NCBI RefSeq assembly: GCF_014764365.1
Contig: NZ_CP061718.1
Span: forward strand, 3,550,501 to 3,614,500
Reading direction: 5' to 3'
Length of the DNA: 64,000 nucleotides
Origin: Roseococcus microcysteis
Lineage (GTDB): Bacteria; Pseudomonadota; Alphaproteobacteria; Acetobacterales; Acetobacteraceae
Below are positions 10,231 to 17,183 of the stretch, piece by piece. A program made the position numbers and the translations under genes. How positions within the stretch are numbered: position 1 is the first letter of the stretch; each line of letters starts with the position of its first letter. The notes beneath the pieces are model-generated. The model was not told the origin of the DNA and searched no databases. It saw only the letters and a list, made by a program, of their open reading frames with translations.

Positions 10231-10264
10231 GCGGTTAAGGGGTGGCGCGCGCGGGCTTAACCGC
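10231..10264. promoter_or_regulatory. Inverted repeat in the divergent ligase/pyp-operon promoter region
   Basis: GCGGTTAAG (10231-10239) and CTTAACCGC (10256-10264) form a perfect 9-bp inverted repeat with a 16-bp spacer, midway between the two divergent starts. A TTGACG hexamer is at 10224-10229. The half-site GTTAAGG recurs at 12322-12328 before the gas-vesicle operon. This could be a shared regulator site for both transcription units. Confidence 0.4.
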
Positions 10265-10340
10265 ATCTTCACGGCGGCCATGCGACGAGTTGCGCGGCCC
10301 TGGCGCCCCGCGCGGTGCCAAAACACGGAGACCCTCCATC

Positions 10341-10823
10341 ATGAGTGCCGCCCACGCCGTGCCGCATGACGCGCCTGATCCCGCCCCGACGCGCGGGCTG
10401 AAGCGCAAGCCGCAATCGGTCGCGCTGCAGGTCAGTGGCGGCCGTCCGCTGCGCCTGCGCGGAGAGCTGCTGGCCGAGGGCAACAGCTGGGCCCCGGGCA
10501 CCGAGGCCTGGCACGAGATCGCCCTCTATCGCCGCGACCAGGAGGAGGTGGCGGTCGCGCTGCGAACCTTCCGCAAGGCCGAGGGCAGCACCGACATCCA
10601 CCGCGCCGAGCTCTTCCCCAACCTGGAGGAGGCCATGGCCTGGCTCATCGCCTTCGACCCGACGGCGGACCTGCAGGTGGACCTCGACTGCGCGGACCGC
10701 ACGCTCAGCACCGCCATGATCACGTTGCGCGCGGCCACGCTGCGCCAGCGGGCGGATGACATCACCCGTCAGTACCAATCGCTGCTGGGCGAGATGCTGC
10801 TGCACCTCGACCAGGGCGCCTGA
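10341..10823 (+). CDS. PYP-cluster paralog 1, unknown family
   Basis: A 160-residue soluble protein of unknown function. A loose N-terminus (1-25) leads to a core: RPLRLRGELL, then WHEIALYRRD, a VALRTFRKAEG strand, ELFPNLEEAMAWLIAFDP and a C-terminal helical part ending TRQYQSLLGEMLLHLDQ. The same order of motifs occurs in the products at 11232-11747 and 11744-12241, so the three are paralogs. It is the first gene of the operon that contains pyp, 28 bp upstream of it. It has no Cys, signal peptide or membrane segment. A role as a partner of PYP is inferred from position only. Confidence 0.8.
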   Translation: MSAAHAVPHDAPDPAPTRGLKRKPQSVALQVSGGRPLRLRGELLAEGNSWAPGTEAWHEIALYRRDQEEVAVALRTFRKAEGSTDIHRAELFPNLEEAMAWLIAFDPTADLQVDLDCADRTLSTAMITLRAATLRQRADDITRQYQSLLGEMLLHLDQGA

Positions 10824-10851
10824 ACCCCATCCACGCAAGGAACCCAGGACC

Positions 10852-11226
10852 ATGGAACTCATCAAGTTCGGCAATGACCATGTGGACAACCTCGTCTCGC
10901 AGGACCCCGCGCGCCTCGACCGCCTGCCCTTCGGCGCCATCCTCGTGGACCGCACGGGGCGGGTGCTGAAGTACAACAACATGCAGGCGGGCCTGACCGG
11001 CCGCACCTCGGGCGAGGTGGTGGGCAAGAACTTCTTCAACGACGTGGCCCCCTGCACCAAAGGCCATCTCTTCCAGGGCCGCTTCCAGCAGGGCGTGGCG
11101 CAGGGCTCGATCAACGCGATGTTCGAATACGCCTTCGACTACAAGATGCAGCCTTCCAAGGTGCGGGTGCACATGAAGTCCACCTCGATCGACGAGGGCG
11201 TCTGGATCTTCATCAAGCGCCTCTGA
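10852..11226 (+). CDS. pyp: Photoactive yellow protein (PYP), blue-light photoreceptor
   Basis: A 124-residue PAS-fold photoreceptor that binds p-coumarate as a thioester. Residues matching the Halorhodospira protein are Tyr41 (Tyr42), Thr49 (Thr50), Arg51 (Arg52) and the chromophore Cys68 (Cys69) in GKNFFNDVAPCTKG; FEYAFDYKMQPSKVRVHMK closes the domain. The position of Glu46, which hydrogen-bonds the chromophore, is Gln45 (YNNMQAGLTGR). In the model protein the E46Q change shifts absorption to longer wavelength and alters the photocycle, so altered colour is predicted. The gene sits between three paralogs of an unknown family, divergent from the ligase that makes its chromophore. Confidence 0.97.
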   Translation: MELIKFGNDHVDNLVSQDPARLDRLPFGAILVDRTGRVLKYNNMQAGLTGRTSGEVVGKNFFNDVAPCTKGHLFQGRFQQGVAQGSINAMFEYAFDYKMQPSKVRVHMKSTSIDEGVWIFIKRL

Positions 11227-11231
11227 CCGCC

Positions 11232-11747
11232 ATGCTCCAGGACCGCATCGCCATCCGGCTGACGCCGGAACCGCCGCCACCACCGCCCGAGCCCAGCGAT
11301 TTCCTGCACATGCTGCTGCCCCGGCACGGCCAGCGGCCGCTCGGCTTCGCCGGGCGCCTGCTGTTCAGCGCCGGCAATCGCGGCACGGCGCCGCGCTGCT
11401 GGCACGAGGTGGCGGTCTATGAGCGGGAGGATGGCGGGCTGGTCGCCGCCATCCGCCAGGGCGCCCGCCTCGATGGCCTGGCCGAGCGCAGCTGGGCCTT
11501 CCCCTGCGAAACCCCGGAGGAGGCGCGCGCCGCCTTCGCCGCGCACGACCCCCTGCCGCCCCTGCCGCTGGACGCGCTGACCGACGCGCCCAATGCGGGG
11601 CACAACGCGGCCGCGCTGCTGGAGGCCGCCGCCGCCCAGCGTCGCCTCTGGCACGCCCTGCTGGAGGCCGTGCTCGGCCCCGCGCCCCATCCGCACCACA
11701 CCCCCGCCGGCACCGCGCCCGGCCCTGACCGAGGAGACCACCCGTGA
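11232..11747 (+). CDS. PYP-cluster paralog 2, divergent
   Basis: A 171-residue protein, the most diverged of the three paralogs flanking pyp. It keeps RPLGFAGRLL, WHEVAVYERED and VAAIRQGARLDG, then EEARAAFAAHDP, but its C-terminal helix is shorter and it has Pro-rich ends (PEPPPPPPEPS near the start). It starts 5 bp after the pyp stop and its own stop overlaps the start of paralog 3, so these genes are one transcription unit with pyp. Function is unknown. Confidence 0.78.
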   Translation: MLQDRIAIRLTPEPPPPPPEPSDFLHMLLPRHGQRPLGFAGRLLFSAGNRGTAPRCWHEVAVYEREDGGLVAAIRQGARLDGLAERSWAFPCETPEEARAAFAAHDPLPPLPLDALTDAPNAGHNAAALLEAAAAQRRLWHALLEAVLGPAPHPHHTPAGTAPGPDRGDHP

Positions 11748-12241
11748 ACGTCATGAACGTCTATGAACCCGTGGGCGAGCGCCCCACCATGCCCATCGCC
11801 GCCGATCCGCGGCTCTCGGCCCGTGTCTCGGGCGGGAGCATGTTCACCCTGCGAAAGTCGGGGGCGCGGCCCATCTCCTTCTCCGGCCGGCAGCTCGGCT
11901 TCCAGAGCAACTACCGCATGGGCACGCCGCTCTGGCACGAGCTGAACCTCTACCAGACCGAGGATGGCCGTTTCGTCGCCGATATCCGCGTCTTCCAGAA
12001 GGGCGAGGGCGCGCGCGACCAGTTCCACGTGGCCGTGGTGGACAGCCTGGACGAGGCGCTGGCCTTCTTCGAGGGCTATGACCCGCGCATGGACCTGACG
12101 GCCGGCTTCTCGCTGGACGATCCCGACCTTTCGCCCGCCGAGCTGATCGTCCACGCCGCCAAGCTGAAGTACGAGATCAACGAGACGGTGAACCAGTACA
12201 AGGCCGTGCTCTCGGCCTTCCTGCACGAGCTGAACGGCTGA
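11744..12241 (+). CDS. PYP-cluster paralog 3
   Basis: A 165-residue protein with the family motifs RPISFSGRQLGF, WHELNLYQTEDG, ADIRVFQKGEGARD and LDEALAFFEGYDP, and a C-terminal helix YEINETVNQYKAVLSAFLHE that matches the end of paralog 1. The start is a GTG that overlaps the previous stop (GTGA), with GAGGAG upstream; an ATG nine bases later is possible. It is the last gene before a strong terminator, so it closes the pyp operon. No known domain is recognised. Confidence 0.8.
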   Translation: MNVMNVYEPVGERPTMPIAADPRLSARVSGGSMFTLRKSGARPISFSGRQLGFQSNYRMGTPLWHELNLYQTEDGRFVADIRVFQKGEGARDQFHVAVVDSLDEALAFFEGYDPRMDLTAGFSLDDPDLSPAELIVHAAKLKYEINETVNQYKAVLSAFLHELNG

Positions 12242-12267
12242 CGCGGTCCGCATCGGCGCGCGCCTGG

Positions 12268-12295
12268 GGGCACCGGTTCGCCGGTGCCCTTTTTT
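12268..12295 (+). terminator. Rho-independent terminator of the pyp operon
   Basis: GGGCACCGG, loop TTCG, CCGGTGCCC, then six T: a textbook intrinsic terminator 26 bp after the stop of paralog 3. It separates the pyp operon from the gas-vesicle operon, which therefore needs its own promoter in 12296-12372. Confidence 0.93.
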
Positions 12296-12321
12296 GTGGC
12301 CGGGCGTCAGCTTCACCGGCC

Positions 12322-12353
12322 GTTAAGGAGCGCGCTGCTAGGTCTTCTGCTAG
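12322..12353 (+). promoter_or_regulatory. Candidate control region of the gas-vesicle operon
   Basis: In the 77 bp between the terminator and the first gene there is GTTAAGG (12322-12328), identical to the half-site in the divergent pyp promoter region. Two direct copies of CTGCTAG follow (12335-12341 and 12347-12353), twelve bases apart, about one helical turn. No clear sigma-70 boxes are visible, so an activator or alternative sigma factor is possible. Confidence 0.35.
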
Positions 12354-12372
12354 CAGGACAGGACGTTCCGCC

Positions 12373-13089
12373 ATGGAGCTCGGCACCCGCCGAATCAGAT
12401 CCGCCGGACATGGCACCGGCAGCGTGGAGGTGACCCTCCCGACCCGGTTCCGGGAGTTGGTGGGCGTGCCGCTGCGCGTGCGCCTGCGCGATGGGCTGCG
12501 GCCCGAGATCGTGCTGCAACCCGAGATCCAGGCCGCGCATGCCGCGCTGGAGCGTCTCTGGACGGCGCTCGCGCAGGCCACGGGGCTGGTGGCGCCGCCC
12601 CCCTTTCCCGCCGCGGATTTCGTCTTCGCCCTCTTCGCCCCCTGCGAGGATGCGTCGGAGGCCCCCTTGCGCCCCGGGATCGCCTGGTCCGACGCACAGG
12701 CGCTCGCCGGCGCCGCGCCGCATTCGCCGGTGGTGCTGGCGCGGCTGCTGCGGGCCCTGGGCGCCCGGCTCGCGGCGCCGCTGGGTGTCGCGTCGGCCCA
12801 GGCCTATGGCTTCGGCGCCGCCCTGGCCTTCGCCGCCACGGGCCAGGTGACGCGCGCCACCGAGCAGCAGGAATGCGACATCGCCGGCGCGGTGCTGGGG
12901 GCCGCGCCTGGCCTCGCCTTCAACGAGGCGGGCGAGGATGCCTGGGCACCGGCCCTCTGGGCCGCGCTGGCGCCGGGCTTCGCCCGCATCACCGACATTC
13001 ACCGGCAATGGACGGCGGAGCCCGCCCTGCTGGCCCGGTCGCGCGCCGCCTGGCGCCGCGGCGTCACCCTCGAACTCGGCGGAGCCTGA
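12373..13089 (+). CDS. Unknown protein, first gene of the gas-vesicle operon, with AbrB-like N-terminal strand region
   Basis: A 238-residue protein of unknown function. Residues 1-48 (GSVEVTLPTRFRELVGVPLR and the following RVRLRDGLRPEIVLQP) look like a swapped-hairpin AbrB-type element, with a V-x-LP-x-R-F core. The remaining 190 residues are Ala/Leu-rich and helical with no transmembrane segment. It starts 132 bp after the pyp operon and ends 5 bp before gvpN, so it is the promoter-proximal gene of the operon. It could be a DNA-binding regulator or an assembly factor; neither is shown. Confidence 0.6.
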   Translation: MELGTRRIRSAGHGTGSVEVTLPTRFRELVGVPLRVRLRDGLRPEIVLQPEIQAAHAALERLWTALAQATGLVAPPPFPAADFVFALFAPCEDASEAPLRPGIAWSDAQALAGAAPHSPVVLARLLRALGARLAAPLGVASAQAYGFGAALAFAATGQVTRATEQQECDIAGAVLGAAPGLAFNEAGEDAWAPALWAALAPGFARITDIHRQWTAEPALLARSRAAWRRGVTLELGGA

Positions 13090-13094
13090 GCGCC

Positions 13095-14117
13095 ATGTCC
13101 CTGCGTCCTTCCCCGCTTGTCCGGCCGCGCGCCGTGATCCCGCCGCCACCGCGTGATGCGCTCGAAAATGAGAGCGAGACCACGCTGCAACTGCGCGCGG
13201 GTGCGGAATTCGTCAGCACCGACGCCACCGAGGCGCTGGTGCAGCGCAGCCTGCGCTACCTCGAAGGCGGCTATCCGGTGCATTTCCGTGGCCCCGCCGG
13301 CAGCGGCAAGACCACGCTCTCGCTGCACCTCGCCGAACGGCTGGAACGCCCCGTGGTGCTGCTGGTGGGGGATGACAGCTTTGACACGCGCCGCCTGGTG
13401 GGCGGCGAAAGCGGCACGCGAAGCCGCCGCGTCGTGGACCGCTACATCACCAGCGTGACCAAGGTGGAGAGCGAGAGCGAACCCATGTGGCTCGATCGCG
13501 CGCTCACCGTCGCCTGCACCGAGGGCTGCACGCTGGTCTATGACGAATTCAACCGCGCGCCCCCCGCCGCCAACAACGTGCTGCTGACGGTGCTGGAAGA
13601 GCGCATGCTGGTGCTGCCCAAGGCCGGCCGCGGCGAGACCTACACGCGCGTGCATCCCGAATTCCGCGCCATCTTCACCTCCAACCCGGTGGACCATGTG
13701 GGCGCGCATGAGGCGCAGAATGCCCTGCTGGACCGCATGGTGACGCTCGACCTCGACGGCTTCGACCGCGGCACGGAAGTGGCCGTCACCGCCGCGCGCT
13801 CGGGCCTGCCTTTGGCCGATGCGGCGGCCATCGTGGACATGGTGCGCGACTTCCGCCGCTCGCGCGAATACACGCAGCGCCCCACGCTGCGCGCCAGCCT
13901 GATGATCGCGCGGATGACGGCGGTGCAGGGCCTCGCCGTCAGCGCCGATGATCCGGACTTCGTGCAGCTCTGCCTCGACCTGCTGGGCAGCCGGCTCAAG
14001 CCCGGGGTGGGCGGCCAGCCCGATCCGCGCCATCGGCAGATGCTCATCAAGCTCATCGAGCATTTCTGCCCGCCCGCGACGACGCGGCGCGATGCGCGGT
14101 TCGGGGGTGTGGCATGA
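13095..14117 (+). CDS. gvpN: Gas vesicle protein GvpN, AAA-type ATPase
   Basis: A 340-residue MoxR-like AAA ATPase needed for vesicle growth beyond the small biconical stage in other systems. Walker A is GPAGSGKT (66-73), Walker B is TLVYDEFNRAP (about 144-154), followed by a sensor-1 IFTSNPVDHVG. The length is typical. The ATG at 13095 follows the previous stop by five bases; the stop overlaps the next ATG (ATGA), which shows translational coupling. Confidence 0.97.
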   Translation: MSLRPSPLVRPRAVIPPPPRDALENESETTLQLRAGAEFVSTDATEALVQRSLRYLEGGYPVHFRGPAGSGKTTLSLHLAERLERPVVLLVGDDSFDTRRLVGGESGTRSRRVVDRYITSVTKVESESEPMWLDRALTVACTEGCTLVYDEFNRAPPAANNVLLTVLEERMLVLPKAGRGETYTRVHPEFRAIFTSNPVDHVGAHEAQNALLDRMVTLDLDGFDRGTEVAVTAARSGLPLADAAAIVDMVRDFRRSREYTQRPTLRASLMIARMTAVQGLAVSADDPDFVQLCLDLLGSRLKPGVGGQPDPRHRQMLIKLIEHFCPPATTRRDARFGGVA

Positions 14118-14413
14118 GGCCCCGCCCGCTGCGCGTGAACGCCCGGCGCGGCACGCGCCTCGCCCGCCATGACACGCATGAATTCCGGCTGGAGGCGGTG
14201 GCCGCGGAATTCGCGCTGAACGCGCAGCGCCGTGCGCGACTGACCCGCCAGATCGAATTGCTGGAACGCCAGCGCGCGGGGGCCATGAGCAGCCTCGCGC
14301 AGGTGGAGGCCCGCATGGCCGTCCTGCAGCGGCGGATGCGCGGCGCCGAGGAGGCCCCGGCGGTCGCCGCGCCCGCGCCCACGCACCGCCCCCGCATCAT
14401 CCTCGAATACTGA
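14114..14413 (+). CDS. Small basic coiled-coil protein in the gas-vesicle operon
   Basis: A 99-residue protein with an Arg-rich N-terminus (residues 1-20) and a heptad-like helix across 25-75 (NAQRRARLTRQIELLERQRA), ending in a Pro/Ala tail. It overlaps gvpN by 4 nt and precedes gvpO. Its size and coiled coil recall small accessory proteins such as GvpV of enterobacterial clusters, but similarity is too weak for a name. Confidence 0.65.
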   Translation: MRPRPLRVNARRGTRLARHDTHEFRLEAVAAEFALNAQRRARLTRQIELLERQRAGAMSSLAQVEARMAVLQRRMRGAEEAPAVAAPAPTHRPRIILEY

Positions 14414-14427
14414 CCCGGAGCACGCCC

Positions 14428-14682
14428 ATGGACCTCACCGAGATCATCGAGCGCACCAAGCGCGACATGGCGGCCATCACGGGGCTGCCGCCCGACACGG
14501 TCAGCCGCCTCGATCCCGGCGAGCATGGCTGGACCATCGGCATCGACATGATCGAGCACAAATCCATCCCGCGCACCCAGGACCTGATCGCGAGTTTCGA
14601 GGTGCTGCTGGACCATGAGGGCAAGATCCAGCGCTGGCGCCGCACGGGCCGCTTCCACCGCGCCCAGGGCGGGGAGGGATAG
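14428..14682 (+). CDS. gvpO: Gas vesicle protein GvpO
   Basis: An 84-residue soluble GvpO-family protein, an accessory factor of vesicle formation. The family pattern is clear: AAITGLPPDTVSRLD, GWTIGIDMIEHKSIPRTQDL, then EVLLDHEGKIQRWRRTGRF. It is at the short end for the family, lacking the variable N-terminal extension. It starts 14 bp after the coiled-coil gene and is followed by a gvpJ-like gene after 3 bp. Confidence 0.9.
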   Translation: MDLTEIIERTKRDMAAITGLPPDTVSRLDPGEHGWTIGIDMIEHKSIPRTQDLIASFEVLLDHEGKIQRWRRTGRFHRAQGGEG

Positions 14683-14685
14683 GCC

Positions 14686-14988
14686 ATGGCCATGCAGCAT
14701 TCCGTGGCCGGCTCGGGCCTCGCTGACATCCTGGAACGCATCCTGGACAAGGGCATCGTGGTGGCGGGCGACATCTCGGTCAGCCTGGTGGGCGTCGAGC
14801 TGCTGACGGTGCGGCTGCGCCTCGTCATCGCCTCGGTGGACCGGGCGCTGGAAATGGGCATCCGCTGGTGGGAGGCCGATGCGGCGCTGTCGCAGGATGC
14901 GGCGAAGCTGCGCGCGGAGAACGCGGCGCTGACGGAGCGGCTGGCGCGCCTCGAAGCGGCGCTGCTGCCGGAGGGCGCGCGGCCATGA
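14686..14988 (+). CDS. gvpJ: Gas vesicle protein GvpJ-like (GvpA paralog)
   Basis: A 100-residue GvpA-superfamily minor shell protein. Its core, GLADILERILDKGIVVAGDI then VELLTVRLRLVIASVDRALE, is followed by GIRWWEADAALS, which marks the GvpJ branch, and by a Lys/Glu coiled-coil tail. In other organisms GvpJ is a minor component that influences vesicle shape or tip formation. The stop overlaps the next start by 4 nt. Confidence 0.9.
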   Translation: MAMQHSVAGSGLADILERILDKGIVVAGDISVSLVGVELLTVRLRLVIASVDRALEMGIRWWEADAALSQDAAKLRAENAALTERLARLEAALLPEGARP

Positions 14989-15200
14989 GGCGGCCCGTCT
15001 CCCTCTCGCGCCGGCTCAGCGAACGCGCCCGTGCCGTCGTGCCGCAAAACGCCACGCAGGACCTCCCGCGCGTGGATGGCGATGCCCAGGCCAGCCTGGT
15101 CATCGGCTACTCGGTGCGTGTGGGGCTGGAGGACGGGACCGAGCACCGCCAGGACGCCGCGCTGGAAATCCGCCTGCCGCGCGCGAGGACCAGGGAATGA
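14985..15200 (+). CDS. Small unknown protein in the gas-vesicle operon
   Basis: A 71-residue protein with a basic start (MRRPVSLSRRLSERARAVV) and a likely beta-rich end (SLVIGYSVRVGLEDGTE). It overlaps both neighbours by 4 nt (gvpJ-like upstream, gvpF/L downstream), which argues that it is a real gene. I do not recognise the family. Confidence 0.65.
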   Translation: MRRPVSLSRRLSERARAVVPQNATQDLPRVDGDAQASLVIGYSVRVGLEDGTEHRQDAALEIRLPRARTRE

Positions 15201-15952
15201 GCACGGGCCTCTACATCTACGGCATCGCGCCGGGCGCGCTCCCGGCCGACGGGTTGGGCCCGGGCCTCGGCGGTGGCGAGGTGACGGCGCTGCACGCCGC
15301 GGGCTTCACCGCCCTGCTGGGCGCGGCCCCGCCCGCGCCCATCGAGGCCACGCGCCGCTTCATGCTGGCCCACACCGCCGTGCTCGAACGCGCCATGCGC
15401 GCGACTGACATCCTACCCATGCGTTTCGGCACCGTGGCACCGGACGAGGCCGCGCTGCATCGCTGCCTCGTCGCCCACGCGCCCGCCTTCCGCGAGGCCC
15501 TGGAGGGCATCGCAGGCCGTGTCGAACTCGGCGTGAAGGCGCAATGGCATGAGGGGCTGATCTGGCGCGAGATCGTGGAGGGCGATGCCGAACTCCGCGC
15601 CCTGCGCGACCGGCTCAAGACCCGCCCCGCGCAAGAGACCTATTACGAGCGCATCGAACTCGGTCGCCGCGTGGAGGCCGCGCTCGCCCGCCGGCGCGAG
15701 GCCGATGGCGCGGCCATCGCCGCCACCCTCGCCCCGCTCGCCGAGCGCGAGGTGGAACTGCGCAGCGTGGAGGAGGACATGATCCTCAGCCGCGCCTTCC
15801 TGGTGCGGCGCGAGGCGGAGGCCCAGTTCGACGCCGGCATGGAGGCGCTGGCCCAGCGCTTCGGCGAGCGCGTCACCTTCAAATATGTCGGCCCCGTGCC
15901 CCCCTACAATTTCGTGACCCTCCGCGCCGATTGGCTGCGGGAGGCGGCATGA
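15197..15952 (+). CDS. Gas vesicle protein of the GvpL/GvpF family (first copy)
   Basis: A 251-residue GvpF/L-type protein. The N-terminal GLYIYGIAPGALP, the central ILPMRFGTV and the C-terminal KYVGPVPPYNFVTL are family landmarks. Members act as accessory proteins that bind GvpA and are thought to keep it soluble or nucleate assembly. It is one of three such genes here. It is coupled to the unknown gene upstream and to gvpG downstream by 4-nt overlaps. Confidence 0.93.
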   Translation: MSTGLYIYGIAPGALPADGLGPGLGGGEVTALHAAGFTALLGAAPPAPIEATRRFMLAHTAVLERAMRATDILPMRFGTVAPDEAALHRCLVAHAPAFREALEGIAGRVELGVKAQWHEGLIWREIVEGDAELRALRDRLKTRPAQETYYERIELGRRVEAALARRREADGAAIAATLAPLAEREVELRSVEEDMILSRAFLVRREAEAQFDAGMEALAQRFGERVTFKYVGPVPPYNFVTLRADWLREAA

Positions 15953-16203
15953 GCGTGCTCGGCACCCTGCTTGGCCTGCCCGTGATGGGCCCGCTGGGCG
16001 GCGTCTCCTGGATCGCGGGCAAGCTGCGCGAGGCGGTGCTGGCCGAGGCGCTGGACCCCGCGCGCATCGAGGCGGGGCTGCGAAAGCTCGAAAAGCGGCT
16101 CGATGCCGGCGAAATCACCGAGGAGGAATACGACGTGGCCGAGGCCGAGCTGCTCGCGGAACTGCGCGCCATCCGCGCCGCCCTGGCGGAGGGCGCGCCA
16201 TGA
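15949..16203 (+). CDS. gvpG: Gas vesicle protein GvpG
   Basis: An 84-residue GvpG. The motifs LLGLPVMGPLGGVSWIAGKL and GEITEEEYDVAEAELLAEL define the family. The product is a small mostly helical accessory factor that works with GvpF/L proteins. The ATG at 15949 was taken from the overlap with the previous stop, in keeping with the 4-nt overlaps throughout this operon. Confidence 0.93.
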   Translation: MSVLGTLLGLPVMGPLGGVSWIAGKLREAVLAEALDPARIEAGLRKLEKRLDAGEITEEEYDVAEAELLAELRAIRAALAEGAP

Positions 16204-17183
16204 CCCCGCAACTGACCCTGCTGGGCGTGGCCGAGGCTGCCATGGCGCCCGCGCTGGAAACCGCCCTGGCCGCCCTGCCTGGCCCGGCCTTGCGGCTGTG
16301 CCGGGTGGGTGGGCTGCTCGGCGTGGCGCAGGGCGCGCCGCGCACCGCCTTCCCGGCCGGCCGCAGCGCGATGTTCAAGCGCTTGCACGCCGTGCAGCGG
16401 CGGCTGGAAATCGCCTGCCAGATGGGCCCCTTCCTGCCGGCGGACCCCGCCGCCGCCCTGTGTCCGGCCAGCGAGTTCGCGGCCTTGATCGAGGCCGCCG
16501 CGCCGGCCCTCGGCGCCGCGCTGGCGCGCGAGGGCGGGCGCCACCAATGGCAGGTCACGCTGCGCTGGGCGCCGGAGGCCATCCTGGCGGCGCGGCGGGA
16601 CGCGGTGCGCCGCCTCGCCGCCAGTGAGCGCCCGAAGGATGTGGCCGATGCCGTCGCCGCCATCCTGGCCGAGGCGCGGACCGAGCGCGCCGCGGCCCTG
16701 CGCGCCGCGCTGCTGCCCCTCGTTGTCGCCCTCTCGCCCGAGGATGTCTCGGGGGGCGAGGGCGAGACCTCGCTGACCATCCTGGTGCCCGCGGGGGGCG
16801 AGGCCGCCATCGAGGCCGGGCTCGGCGCCATGCCGCCCGCGCTGACCCAGGGCATGTCCTGTGACCTGACGGGCCCGCTGCCGCCGCTTTCCTTCAGCGC
16901 CTTCCGCGTGGTGGAGGAGGAGGCCGGCCGGCTCCACGGCGCCTGGCGCCTGCTGGGCCTGCCTGCCCGCGCCGATGGCCGGTCGCTCGCGCGGCGCTGG
17001 CGGGAGGTGGCGGGCGCGCTGCATCCCGACCGTGCCGGCGGCAGCGCCACCGGCTTCGCGGCCGCCAGCGAGGCCCATCGGCTGCTGCGCGGCGCCTTGC
17101 CGGCGGATGGCGAAGGCCTCGCGCAGCAGGATCTCGCCACCCGCGCCGCACGGCGCATCATCCTGCCGGAGCTCGCCGCATGA
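16200..17183 (+). CDS. GvpL/GvpF-family protein with a C-terminal J-domain
   Basis: A 327-residue fusion. Residues 1-240 are a diverged GvpF/L domain, recognised by the late LTGPLPPLSFSAFRV block. Residues about 247-300 form a J-domain: AWRLLGLPARADGRSLARRW, then the invariant HPD tripeptide at 275-277 (GALHPDRAGG) and FAAASEAHRLL. J-domains stimulate DnaK/Hsp70, so the protein probably recruits DnaK to gas-vesicle assembly intermediates. It overlaps gvpG and the next gvpF/L gene by 4 nt. Confidence 0.85.
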   Translation: MTPQLTLLGVAEAAMAPALETALAALPGPALRLCRVGGLLGVAQGAPRTAFPAGRSAMFKRLHAVQRRLEIACQMGPFLPADPAAALCPASEFAALIEAAAPALGAALAREGGRHQWQVTLRWAPEAILAARRDAVRRLAASERPKDVADAVAAILAEARTERAAALRAALLPLVVALSPEDVSGGEGETSLTILVPAGGEAAIEAGLGAMPPALTQGMSCDLTGPLPPLSFSAFRVVEEEAGRLHGAWRLLGLPARADGRSLARRWREVAGALHPDRAGGSATGFAAASEAHRLLRGALPADGEGLAQQDLATRAARRIILPELAA

